Shown here piece by piece: positions 6,866 to 14,142 of a stretch of DNA of 27,680 nt. Numbering within the stretch: position 1 is the stretch's first letter; the number at the start of each line of letters is the position of its first letter. The notes beneath the pieces were generated by a model that worked only from the letters and a program-made list of their open reading frames with translations, was not told where the DNA came from and did not search any database. This DNA is from Solirubrobacterales bacterium. Lineage in GTDB: Bacteria > Actinomycetota > Thermoleophilia > Solirubrobacterales > Solirubrobacteraceae. Location: assembly GCA_017354065.1 (NCBI GenBank), contig JAFMRN010000002.1, forward strand, positions 1-27,680, in the 5' to 3' direction. The translations under genes and the position numbers were made by a program.

Positions 6866-6888
6866 CCATCTATTGTAGAGAGAGATGG
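6866..6888 (-). promoter_or_regulatory. Candidate -10 box of tmRNA within an inverted repeat
   Basis: TACAAT (minus strand, 6877-6872) is a good -10 hexamer, 24 bases before the mature tmRNA 5' end. This fits a short 5' leader removed by RNase P. It is framed by CCATCT/AGATGG arms (6866-6871 and 6883-6888), so the element could be an operator or a chance repeat. No convincing -35 hexamer is seen at normal spacing. Confidence 0.4.
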
Positions 6889-7080
6889 TTGATCCCACGA
6901 CCAGACGTCCCGGATGTGGCCGGATGACACGGCGCCGGATCTGCGTCCTCGCCTCGCCAAGGCCACCAGCCTTGGCTTCGGCTTGCGTCCTTGACCGGCT
7001 TGGTCCCCGACCACCCCGGCATCCGTTACGACCCAGAGGCCGGGGAGTGAACACCCGCCCGGCCGTGGAATCAACCATCT
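6883..7080. repeat. 198-bp segment bounded by 20-bp inverted repeats
   Basis: Bases 6883-6902 and the reverse complement of 7061-7080 agree at 18 of 20 positions; both differences are transitions that would be G-U pairs in a minus-strand RNA. Inside are further stems, including a 7-8 bp hairpin CCAAGGC/GCCTTGG (6957-6975) and CCCCGGC/GCCGGGG arms around 7014-7042. The segment fills the gap between the tmRNA promoter and the GTG of the MFS gene and has no credible protein gene. It could be a miniature inverted-repeat element, a structured small RNA with a long closing stem, or paired operators for the two divergent transcripts. No clear target-site duplication is seen beyond AG. Confidence 0.55.
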
Positions 7081-7081
7081 A

Positions 7082-8716
7082 GTGCCCACAGGGACCGAGC
7101 AGAACCGTTCCGCGCGTGCAGGAAAAGCACGCGCGGCCGGCGGCGCTGCCGCTCGGTTGTCGGCAGCCTTCGCGGCCCTGATCCGCGGGCAGGTGGTCAA
7201 GCACGCGGGCGGTCCGGTGCGGGCGCGGGTGATCGTGCTGTTCGCGATCACGCTCGGCCTGAACGGGGCCGACCAGTCCACCGTTGGCGCCGTGGGGCCC
7301 CAGCTGGAGGCCGCGCTGCACATCTCCAACACGGAGGTCGGGCTGCTCAGCTCGGCCGCGCTGGGCGTCGGCGCGCTGGCGACGATCCCCGTCGGCATGC
7401 TGGTCGACCGGATCCGGCGGATGCCGTTGCTGGCACTCAGCATCGTGCTGTGGAGCATCGCCTCACTGCTGGGGGCCTTTGCCAGCAACTACACCGACCT
7501 GTTGATCAGCCGCCTGCTGCTGGGCGCGGTGATAGCGACCGCAGGGCCCGCGGTCGCGTCGCTGACCGGCGACTACTTCCCGGCCGGCGAACGTGGACGC
7601 GTGTGGGCGTATGTGCTGGCCGGCGAGATGCTCGGCAACGCGCTCGGCGTGATGGTCTGCGGCACGTTGGCGTCTGCAACCAGCTGGCGCGCGTCCTTCA
7701 TCCTCCTGGCGCTGCCCGGGGTGTTCCTCGCATGGACGCTGTATCGCACGGTGCCAGAGCCCGAGCGCGGGGGACAGAGCCACCTCTACCCGGGCGCGCA
7801 CACCTTCGCGGACGGGGGCCTGTATGAGACCGTCGCCTTCTCCGACCCGCCGGCCACCTACGCCGGCGCGTCACAGACCGGGCAGGGCCAGGAGACGCCC
7901 GCCGGGATCCAGGACGACCGCGCGCGTGAGGCGGCCCGTAAGGCCGGGGTCGAGCCCGATCCCGAAAAGATCCTGCACCAGGACCCGCGCACGCTGGGCC
8001 TGCGCGAGGCGGTCAGCTACGTGCTGTCGATCCCCAGCAACGTGCTGATGATCGTCTCCAACAGCCTCGGCTACTTCTTCTTCGGCGCCCTGAACACGTT
8101 TGCGGTGCTGTACATCCGCGGCCACTACCACTCCGGTCAGGTCACGGCCGAGCTGGTACTGGGCGCGCTGGTGACCGGCGCGATCATCGGCACCCTGCTT
8201 GGCGGCCGGATCACCGACCTGATGCTCGACCGCGGGTTCCTCAACGGGCGCGTCTGGGTGCCGGCCGTCTGTTACCTCCTGGGCGGCGTGATCCTGATCC
8301 CCGGCTTTGTCCTGCACGGGCTCGGCACCGCGCTGATCTTCGACATCGTCGGCGCGGCGATGATCGGCGCCGCGAACCCGCCGCTGAACGCTGCACGCCT
8401 GGACATCATGCCCGCCGGCCTGTGGGGCCGGGCGGAGTCGATCCGAACCTTCGTGCGCTCGATTGCCGAAGCGCTGGCGCCGCTGATCTGCGGCGGCCTG
8501 TCAGACCTGATCGCCGGCGTGATCCCCGAGCAGACGCCGGTCGCACCACACACGGTGGTCGGCGCGATCAACCCGTCAGAGACCCGTGGTTTGGAGATAA
8601 CGTTCCTCGTGTTCCTCGCCACGGTCCTGCTCGCCGGCTTCTTCCTCGTGCGCAGCAGGTTGAGCTACCCCTCCGACGTCGCCACCGCGGCCGCGTCGCA
8701 CCAGGGAACCGATTAG
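7082..8716 (+). CDS. MFS transporter, Spinster-like
   Basis: The 544-residue integral membrane protein has about twelve hydrophobic segments in two groups of six, as in the major facilitator superfamily. The N-terminal half includes TLGLNGADQSTVGAVGPQLEAALHISNTEVGLL, and the cytoplasmic loop MLVDRIRRMPLL is the MFS signature between helices 2 and 3. A second copy, GGRITDLMLDRGFLNGR, lies in the C-terminal half. An unusually long hydrophilic segment (about residues 225-315, rich in Gly, Asp and Arg) separates the halves. The N-terminus also has a ~45-residue charged Ala/Arg-rich extension before helix 1. The substrate is unknown; the nearest recognisable group is Spinster-like. The GTG start directly abuts the inverted-repeat segment. 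The gene converges on efeB, and their stops overlap by two bases. Confidence 0.87.
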   Translation: MPTGTEQNRSARAGKARAAGGAAARLSAAFAALIRGQVVKHAGGPVRARVIVLFAITLGLNGADQSTVGAVGPQLEAALHISNTEVGLLSSAALGVGALATIPVGMLVDRIRRMPLLALSIVLWSIASLLGAFASNYTDLLISRLLLGAVIATAGPAVASLTGDYFPAGERGRVWAYVLAGEMLGNALGVMVCGTLASATSWRASFILLALPGVFLAWTLYRTVPEPERGGQSHLYPGAHTFADGGLYETVAFSDPPATYAGASQTGQGQETPAGIQDDRAREAARKAGVEPDPEKILHQDPRTLGLREAVSYVLSIPSNVLMIVSNSLGYFFFGALNTFAVLYIRGHYHSGQVTAELVLGALVTGAIIGTLLGGRITDLMLDRGFLNGRVWVPAVCYLLGGVILIPGFVLHGLGTALIFDIVGAAMIGAANPPLNAARLDIMPAGLWGRAESIRTFVRSIAEALAPLICGGLSDLIAGVIPEQTPVAPHTVVGAINPSETRGLEITFLVFLATVLLAGFFLVRSRLSYPSDVATAAASHQGTD

Positions 8717-9978
8717 CGGGCTCCTGAACTCAAAGTCAGGAGCCCGGCCGCAAAGTGGTCTGACTTGTCCCGCACACCGGGCAGCGCGAAGAAGTAGCCG
8801 CCACCGACCGGTGAGATGTAGTCGACCATCGGCTCGCCGACCAGCCTGTTCTGGATCGCGATGTACTGGCGGTCCAGGTCCTGGCAGAAGGCGTTGAACA
8901 GCAGGCCCATATCGAGGTTGCCGTTCAGATCGACCCCGCGGTCGTAGTTGTAACCGCGCCGGTAGATGCGCTCCTTCTCGGTCTTGGCGGTGCGCGGGTT
9001 GGCGACCCGGATGTGGGCGGTCAGCGGGATCACGTTGCCGGCGGGATCGGCGCCGTAGTGGGGCGTGTCGGTCTCCTTGGACCCGTCCAGCGGCGCGCCG
9101 CTGTCGCGGTTGCGGCCGATCATCTGCTGCTGCTCCTGGGTCGAGACGCGGTCCCAGAACTCGGTGAACATCTGGATGATGCGGACCACGTGGTAGGTGC
9201 CTCCGCGCGTCCACGCGGGCTCGCTGGCGGCGGCCCACAGCAGCTGCGGGGCGGCGTCCGGGAGCGGGTTCGCGATCCCGTCCTTGAAGGCGAAGTGGTT
9301 GCGCGGCACCCCGGTCGGGCGCGCTGGTGAGGCGAACCCGTCCTCGCACCAGCGGATCTGCATGCCGCCGCGGGTGACGCGGGTGATCTGGCGCAGCGCG
9401 TGCAGCACGGTGTCCTGGGAGCCGGCACAGAGCTGGAGCAGCAGGTCACCGCCGGTCCGCGCCGGGTCGAGGTTGTCGTTCGGGAACGGGGTCATCGCCT
9501 GCAGCCTCCGGGGCCTGTACGCGGCCAGCCCGAAGCGGTGATCAAACAAGGACGCGCCGACGCCGAGGGTGGCGGTGAGCCCGTCAGCGGGGACGTCGGT
9601 GCCGAGCGTGCCGCTGTCGGTCGGGGGTGCGAACGTTCCGTGCGGGTCGGGGCGGACGCCGCCCGCCGTGAGGAACCGGACCTCGTTCGTGATCGCTTTG
9701 AACAGGTCGGTCAGCTGCTGTCGCGTGTCGGCCGTGACATCAAAGGCCACCCAGGCGCCCGCGGGCTGGCGCGGGGTCAGGATCCCGGCCTGATGGGTCC
9801 CGTGGAAGGGCACCGCCGGCAAGGTCGCGGCCGGATCGGCCCCCGCCTGGTTCTGGGGAGCGCCGTCTGCGAGCAGGTTGGCGCTGTCCGCCTGTCCGGA
9901 CAGCGCGCCGGCGCCGAGCGCTCCGGCTCCGACGATGCCGGCGCGGCGCAGGAAGTTGCGGCGGTCGGTGTCGCTCAT
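8713..9978 (-). CDS. efeB: Dyp-type haem peroxidase EfeB, Tat-exported
   Basis: The 421-residue deferrochelatase/peroxidase works with EfeO in iron uptake or acts as a secreted Dyp peroxidase. The N-terminus carries a twin-arginine signal (DRRNFLRRAG, residues 5-14), then an Ala/Gly hydrophobic stretch; haem-loaded Dyp enzymes are exported folded by this route. Two ferredoxin-like domains follow. The Dyp GxxDG region appears as AFKDGIANP, with the catalytic Asp. The proximal haem histidine is in LTAHIRVANPR and the distal arginine in IYRRGYNYD. The gene overlaps the upstream efeO by 4 bases (9975-9978). Its 3' end contains the terminator hairpin of the converging MFS gene. Confidence 0.93.
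   Translation of the reverse strand: MSDTDRRNFLRRAGIVGAGALGAGALSGQADSANLLADGAPQNQAGADPAATLPAVPFHGTHQAGILTPRQPAGAWVAFDVTADTRQQLTDLFKAITNEVRFLTAGGVRPDPHGTFAPPTDSGTLGTDVPADGLTATLGVGASLFDHRFGLAAYRPRRLQAMTPFPNDNLDPARTGGDLLLQLCAGSQDTVLHALRQITRVTRGGMQIRWCEDGFASPARPTGVPRNHFAFKDGIANPLPDAAPQLLWAAASEPAWTRGGTYHVVRIIQMFTEFWDRVSTQEQQQMIGRNRDSGAPLDGSKETDTPHYGADPAGNVIPLTAHIRVANPRTAKTEKERIYRRGYNYDRGVDLNGNLDMGLLFNAFCQDLDRQYIAIQNRLVGEPMVDYISPVGGGYFFALPGVRDKSDHFAAGLLTLSSGAR
8717..8746 (+). terminator. Hairpin terminator for the MFS gene, embedded in efeB
   Basis: An 11-bp perfect stem (CGGGCTCCTGA at 8717-8727 with TCAGGAGCCCG at 8736-8746, 8-base loop) starts right after the MFS stop codon. It lies within the last codons of the convergent efeB gene, encoding its GLLTLSSGAR tail. 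There is no U-tract. Confidence 0.65.
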
Positions 9979-10865
9979 GTGTTCGCGTTGGTGATCTGGA
10001 TTACCTCTGAGACGGGCGCGAGCGTCTCCAGCGCGGCGCTGACGCTGGCATTGAGGCGCTCGCGGGCCGCCGTGCCGCCGTGTGCGGCTTTGATGCGGGC
10101 GTCGATGGTGCGCAGCTGGCGCGCGGCCGTGGACAGCAGCCCGGGCATCCGCGGTTGGATCAGCGGGCCCAGCACGCTGAGCATCTCCCGTGTCGCGGTG
10201 ACATCCGCGCTGACGCTCGCGAGCTCCATGTGGGAGCCGTAATCGTCGTTTCGGGACAGCGAGTCACGCAGTGCGTCCTCGAGGATCTCATGGCAGCGCA
10301 GCACCCAGGTGTCGAGGCTCTTGGGTGTCAGCGCCAGGTCTTTGGTGACGGTTTGGGGCGTCATCTGGCTGACCAAGGAACGCAGCTTGGCCGTGTCGGC
10401 TTGCGCGGCGTGCAGGTTGTGGCTGGTGTACAGGTCGTACTCAACGCGATGGAAGCCGGTGAAGGCGGCGCTGTGGGCGCCGCCCTTGAGCCCCGCTGCA
10501 AGCCCGTCAATCGCGCCTCCGAGGTTGCCGAAGGCACCGTACTGCTGGTCGTCCTGGCCGATCTGGAGCCAGCTGATCCGGGCTTTCTGCCAGTCGCGTT
10601 TGGCGGCGCTCGCGTTGTTCGCCGCCAGGTCCTGCTGGAGCGTGGCGAGCTGGGGGCGGAGCGTGGCCAGGTGGCGGTAGACGTAGGTCTCATAGCTGCC
10701 CATGGGCCCCAGCAGCTGCTCGGTCTGGATCGGCGCGGGGTTTGGCGCGACCGGGCCGGCGGACGTGTCGGTGGTGCGTGTGGTTTGGCCGCAGGCGGTG
10801 AGCGCGGCCATCGCCGCGAGCGCGGCGACGGTGCTGAGCAGGCGGGCGGACATGCGGCGCTGCAC
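9975..10865 (-). CDS. efeO: Imelysin-family iron-uptake lipoprotein EfeO/EfeM
   Basis: The 296-residue exported protein belongs to the M75/imelysin family, which binds iron and hands it on during uptake. The signal peptide ends in lipobox LTAC (Cys near residue 25), so it is probably a membrane-anchored lipoprotein. The family HxxE metal motif is present in GFHRVEYDLY, with the usual surrounding helices (YETYVYRHLATLRPQLATLQQDL, ARISWLQIG, CHEILEDALRDSLS). The N-terminal cupredoxin domain of classic EfeO is missing, which makes it an EfeM-like short form. It forms a pair with efeB through a 4-base overlap. No efeU permease is adjacent: the divergent neighbour is a phosphoesterase. Confidence 0.9.
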   Translation of the reverse strand: MQRRMSARLLSTVAALAAMAALTACGQTTRTTDTSAGPVAPNPAPIQTEQLLGPMGSYETYVYRHLATLRPQLATLQQDLAANNASAAKRDWQKARISWLQIGQDDQQYGAFGNLGGAIDGLAAGLKGGAHSAAFTGFHRVEYDLYTSHNLHAAQADTAKLRSLVSQMTPQTVTKDLALTPKSLDTWVLRCHEILEDALRDSLSRNDDYGSHMELASVSADVTATREMLSVLGPLIQPRMPGLLSTAARQLRTIDARIKAAHGGTAARERLNASVSAALETLAPVSEVIQITNANT

Positions 10866-10931
10866 GCTAGCTCGCTTGAAGGGACGTTGCCGGGACGCCC
10901 GGGAAAGCGGTTTGTCGGTTTACGGGATGGT

Positions 10932-10945
10932 CACACCTGGGTGTG
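10932..10945. promoter_or_regulatory. Inverted repeat between divergent efeO and phosphoesterase genes
   Basis: CACACC-TG-GGTGTG is a perfect 6-bp dyad in the 153-base intergenic region shared by the divergently transcribed efeO and phosphoesterase genes. It is a plausible operator for either. It does not match an iron box that I recognise, and no promoter hexamers stand out. Confidence 0.3.
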
Positions 10946-11018
10946 GACGGCTCGGCAGGATGCCTGCGTACGTAATGCGGGGCTTTGTGCCGCGGTCTGG
11001 ATACCGAAAGGACTGAGA

Positions 11019-13469
11019 GTGAAACGCAGCGACTATCGCCGCCGGGGCGGGCAGAGGTTGAGTACGCGCCGCTTCGGCGCGGCACTGATGGGGGCGATCA
11101 TCGTCTCACTCGCGTTCGCCATCTCCGCATACGCCGGTCCCGGCGTCGGCGGACCGGGCCTGGTCACCGCTCCGGACACCGCTCCGCAGGGCTACGGCCA
11201 GCCGCCCGGCTACAAGGCGCCCGCCAACGACGGTCTGGGCGTGAAGCCCGGGGCGATCAAGCACGTGTGGGTGATCACGATGGAGAACCATGCGTTCGAA
11301 TCGAACTTCAGCGGGCTCAACAACAACACGTACCTGAGCCAGACCCTGCCGAAGTACGGCGCGCTGCTGACCAACTACTACGGCACCGGGCACTCCTCGC
11401 TCGACAACTACCTGTCCGGTACCTCCGGCCAGGCGCCGGTCACAGACAACCAGGGTGACTGCCCCGCTTACACGAAGATGTCGGGCTCGGTCGACACCAG
11501 CGGCGGCTCGCTGTCCAAGAACGGCAACTACGGACAGTTCAGCTCGGCTGCGGGTCCCAACGCCCCGACCGGCGACAACGGCTGTGTCTACCCGAGCAGT
11601 GTGCCGACGCTGTTCAACCAGCTGGACGCGCACAAGGTGAGCTGGAAGACCTACGCCCAGGACGTCGACACGCCCGGGCCGACGGGCCAGAACGCCGGCA
11701 TCAAGGACTGTGGCGCCCCGGACGCGACCGCCGGTGACACCCCCAGCGCGAACGCATCCTCCAACCCGAAGACCACGTCCCCGGTGGTCGGCGCCGCGTC
11801 TGCGACCGACACCGACCAGTACGTGGCCAAGCACAATCCGCTCGCGTGGTTCGGGGCGACGGTCGGCTCCGGGGACTGCGCCAAGCACCTGGCGCCGCTG
11901 TTCGGGGCCCACGACCAGCTCTACAAGGACCTTCAGAACGCGAAGTCGACTCCCGCGTTCAACTACATCGTCCCCAACAACTGCTCCAACGGGCATGACG
12001 CGATCTGTTACGGCACGAACCTGTCCGGCGGGTTCAACGGTCAGACGCCCAAGCCGAACATCAACAACGTCGGTGGCACCTACTCGGCCGACAACTTCCT
12101 CGGCCACGTGATCCCGGAGATCCAGAAGTCACCGGCCTACGCCGACGGCGGCCTGATCGCCGTGGTCTGGGACGAGGCCTACCCGCAGTTCACCTACTCC
12201 AACGACACGCTGGCCAACTCATCGGTCTCGAACGCGACCGCGTTCAACTCGCTGACCAACGACCAAGCCGGCGAGACGCTGTTCGGGCGCAGCCTGAACT
12301 GGGAGCCAAGCGGTCCGAACACGCCGAACGTGTTCTCCCAGGCAGGCCAGGCGATGTCCGGCGGGCCCGGGTATGGCTCCTATCTGGACCGTCCCGGCAA
12401 GGAGGCCCAGGCACCGCTGGTGCCCTGCACCCACGGGACCGCAAACGCGACCAACGGATACCTGACGGTCCCCGGCGGCGGCTGCTACGACGGTCAGGGC
12501 AGCAACGGCCCGGGCGCCCAGGATCAGGCCAACAACGCGTCGTTCACCGCGTCGTATGGGAACAACGGGGTCGTCAGTGAGTCGGCCTCAGGCAGTGACT
12601 ACGCGCTGGTCACCCCGAACGAGCAGGGCAAGGCCGTGACGCTGCCCGCCGGCGTGACCGCATCGGCCAACCCGGTCTACGTCGGGCAGGTCAAGTCCGC
12701 GCCGCCGAAGGCGATCGGACACGCCGACCAGACCGCCAGCGACCAGGCTTCGAGCGCCAGCTTCCAGCTGGTCGATGCCAGCGGCAACCCCGTCACCCTG
12801 AGCGGCTCGGGCAGCGGCAAGTTCGGACTCGCTGCGGAAACCGCCGCCAACGACCCGCTGTACAACGCGTTTGACCCGACCAACGGCGGCGGCGACTCCG
12901 GCGCCGTGCTGCTGAGCCCGTACATCAAGGGCGGCACGGTCTCCAACACGTACTACAACCACTACAGCCTGCTGCGCTCCCTGGAGGACATCTTCAGCGT
13001 CTCCAAGGGCAGCGGCAAGGCCAACGGCTACACCGGCAGCATCAACGTGTCCAAGGGCCTGGACAAGCTGGGCCACCTTGGGTACGCGGCCCAGGCCGGC
13101 CTGGCACCGTTCGGGAAGGACATCTTCACGAACGCGCCGGTCGACCCGAGCACGGTCAAGGTCTCCTACGACGTGGTGCCGCGCGTCACCGGTCACAGCC
13201 TGGCGGGCGCGAAGCTGCTGCTCTCAGGCGCCCTGTTGCACACCGGCAAGGTCACCTCCCCGAAGGCCAAGAAGGGCTACCACCTGGTGGTCGCGTCCCA
13301 GGCCGTGAAGGCCCAGAAGGTCGTTGCGCGGGATTCAAAGATCGCGTTGAAGCTGAAGCTCGTGCGCAACGGATCAGCCAAGAAGAAGCCGACCAAGAAG
13401 TCCGGGACGACGAAGAAGAAGACCGGAACGACGACCACCAAGAGCAAGACGACCACCACCAAGAAGTAG
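11019..13469 (+). CDS. Secreted phosphoesterase with PASTA-like domain and Lys/Thr tail
   Basis: The 816-residue protein belongs to the phosphoesterase/phospholipase C superfamily (acid phosphatase-like alkaline-phosphatase fold). A signal peptide (FGAALMGAIIVSLAFAISAYA) precedes the catalytic domain. Metal/catalytic stretches are WVITMENHAFESNFSG (Glu89-Asn90), YYGTGHSSLDNYLSG (His125) and IAVVWDEAYPQFTYSNDT (Asp385-Glu386). Near residues 715-783 lies a PASTA-like module (VVPRVTGHSLAGAKLLLSGA...), after which the C-terminus is a repetitive Lys/Thr tail (about 787-816), probably wall- or polymer-binding. GTG 11019 is chosen because it directly precedes the signal peptide and follows AAAGGA. 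The same frame stays open back to 10080, but that part lies antisense to efeO and has no signal or homology. It is probably co-transcribed with the next gene 13 bases away. Confidence 0.87.
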   Translation: MKRSDYRRRGGQRLSTRRFGAALMGAIIVSLAFAISAYAGPGVGGPGLVTAPDTAPQGYGQPPGYKAPANDGLGVKPGAIKHVWVITMENHAFESNFSGLNNNTYLSQTLPKYGALLTNYYGTGHSSLDNYLSGTSGQAPVTDNQGDCPAYTKMSGSVDTSGGSLSKNGNYGQFSSAAGPNAPTGDNGCVYPSSVPTLFNQLDAHKVSWKTYAQDVDTPGPTGQNAGIKDCGAPDATAGDTPSANASSNPKTTSPVVGAASATDTDQYVAKHNPLAWFGATVGSGDCAKHLAPLFGAHDQLYKDLQNAKSTPAFNYIVPNNCSNGHDAICYGTNLSGGFNGQTPKPNINNVGGTYSADNFLGHVIPEIQKSPAYADGGLIAVVWDEAYPQFTYSNDTLANSSVSNATAFNSLTNDQAGETLFGRSLNWEPSGPNTPNVFSQAGQAMSGGPGYGSYLDRPGKEAQAPLVPCTHGTANATNGYLTVPGGGCYDGQGSNGPGAQDQANNASFTASYGNNGVVSESASGSDYALVTPNEQGKAVTLPAGVTASANPVYVGQVKSAPPKAIGHADQTASDQASSASFQLVDASGNPVTLSGSGSGKFGLAAETAANDPLYNAFDPTNGGGDSGAVLLSPYIKGGTVSNTYYNHYSLLRSLEDIFSVSKGSGKANGYTGSINVSKGLDKLGHLGYAAQAGLAPFGKDIFTNAPVDPSTVKVSYDVVPRVTGHSLAGAKLLLSGALLHTGKVTSPKAKKGYHLVVASQAVKAQKVVARDSKIALKLKLVRNGSAKKKPTKKSGTTKKKTGTTTTKSKTTTTKK

Positions 13470-13482
13470 GCTCTGGCGGTAG

Positions 13483-14127
13483 ATGGCAACTGACGTGAAC
13501 AGCGCGGCGCGGAAACTGGATCCGCGCCTGCGCTACGGCGCGCTCGGTCTCGGCGCGCTGGTCGTCGTGGCGCTCGTGCTGTTGCTGTCCGGCGCGTTCA
13601 AGGGCGGGTCGGGTGGCTCGAGCGCCGGCGCGCAGGTGAAGTACGGGCACCCGCCCGCGTCGGTGACCGTCGCCGAGCCGCCGACCCCGACGGTTGTCAC
13701 GGCGACCGCCGCCAAACCCGACCTTAAGGCCGTTCCCGGCTTCAGCGTGAAGAACCAGCTTGCCGGCGGGTCGGCTGAGCTGATGGCGGAGGGCCCCCAA
13801 GTCCCCGCCTGGTTCCAGACCCAGGCCGACAACGACCAGCTCCAGCCCGGTGAGCAGGCTCCCTCGACTTTCTACGTGAACTTCAGCTCGGTTCACGGCC
13901 AGGTGCCGCTCGGAGCCAACCAGTTCAGCGTGATCACCTACCAGGGCAAGATCCTGCACCCGAAGGTGACCGCCGCGTCCGGTGGGGCGCTGCCGAAGAC
14001 GGTGCCGGCCGGCGGGATCAAGCTGAAGCTTGTGACCCAGCTTCCGGAGGGGGACGGCTCGATCCGCTGGGCTCCGGACGGGAACAAGATCCAAACCAGC
14101 TGGATCTGGTCGCTGGAGGTCAACTGA
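13483..14127 (+). CDS. Membrane-anchored extracellular protein of unknown function
   Basis: The 214-residue protein starts with a short basic cytoplasmic segment. It then has one transmembrane helix (about residues 18-42, YGALGLGALVVVALVLLLSG), a Gly/Ser linker and a Pro/Thr-rich stretch. The remaining ~140 residues form an extracellular domain rich in beta-forming residues and aromatics (QVPAWFQTQADNDQ, STFYVNFSSVHG, IQTSWIWSLEV). I do not recognise the family and see no catalytic motif. It lies 13 bases after the secreted phosphoesterase and 15 bases before an alpha/beta hydrolase, so a shared transcript and an envelope-linked role are likely. Confidence 0.75.
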   Translation: MATDVNSAARKLDPRLRYGALGLGALVVVALVLLLSGAFKGGSGGSSAGAQVKYGHPPASVTVAEPPTPTVVTATAAKPDLKAVPGFSVKNQLAGGSAELMAEGPQVPAWFQTQADNDQLQPGEQAPSTFYVNFSSVHGQVPLGANQFSVITYQGKILHPKVTAASGGALPKTVPAGGIKLKLVTQLPEGDGSIRWAPDGNKIQTSWIWSLEVN

Positions 14128-14142
14128 GCGGGCCAATAGGCT

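Noticed and set aside
6737..7078. Minus-strand reading frame over the tmRNA and its upstream region
   Set aside because: It crosses the tmRNA and the inverted-repeat segment and has no protein-like composition.
10080..11018. Extension of the phosphoesterase frame back to 10080, giving a 1129-residue protein
   Set aside because: The extension lies antisense to efeO, has shadow-like composition and precedes a clear signal peptide; GTG 11019 is the better start.
11106..12107. 333-residue antisense frame inside the phosphoesterase gene
   Set aside because: It is a composition shadow with Val/Arg/Gly bias and no motif.
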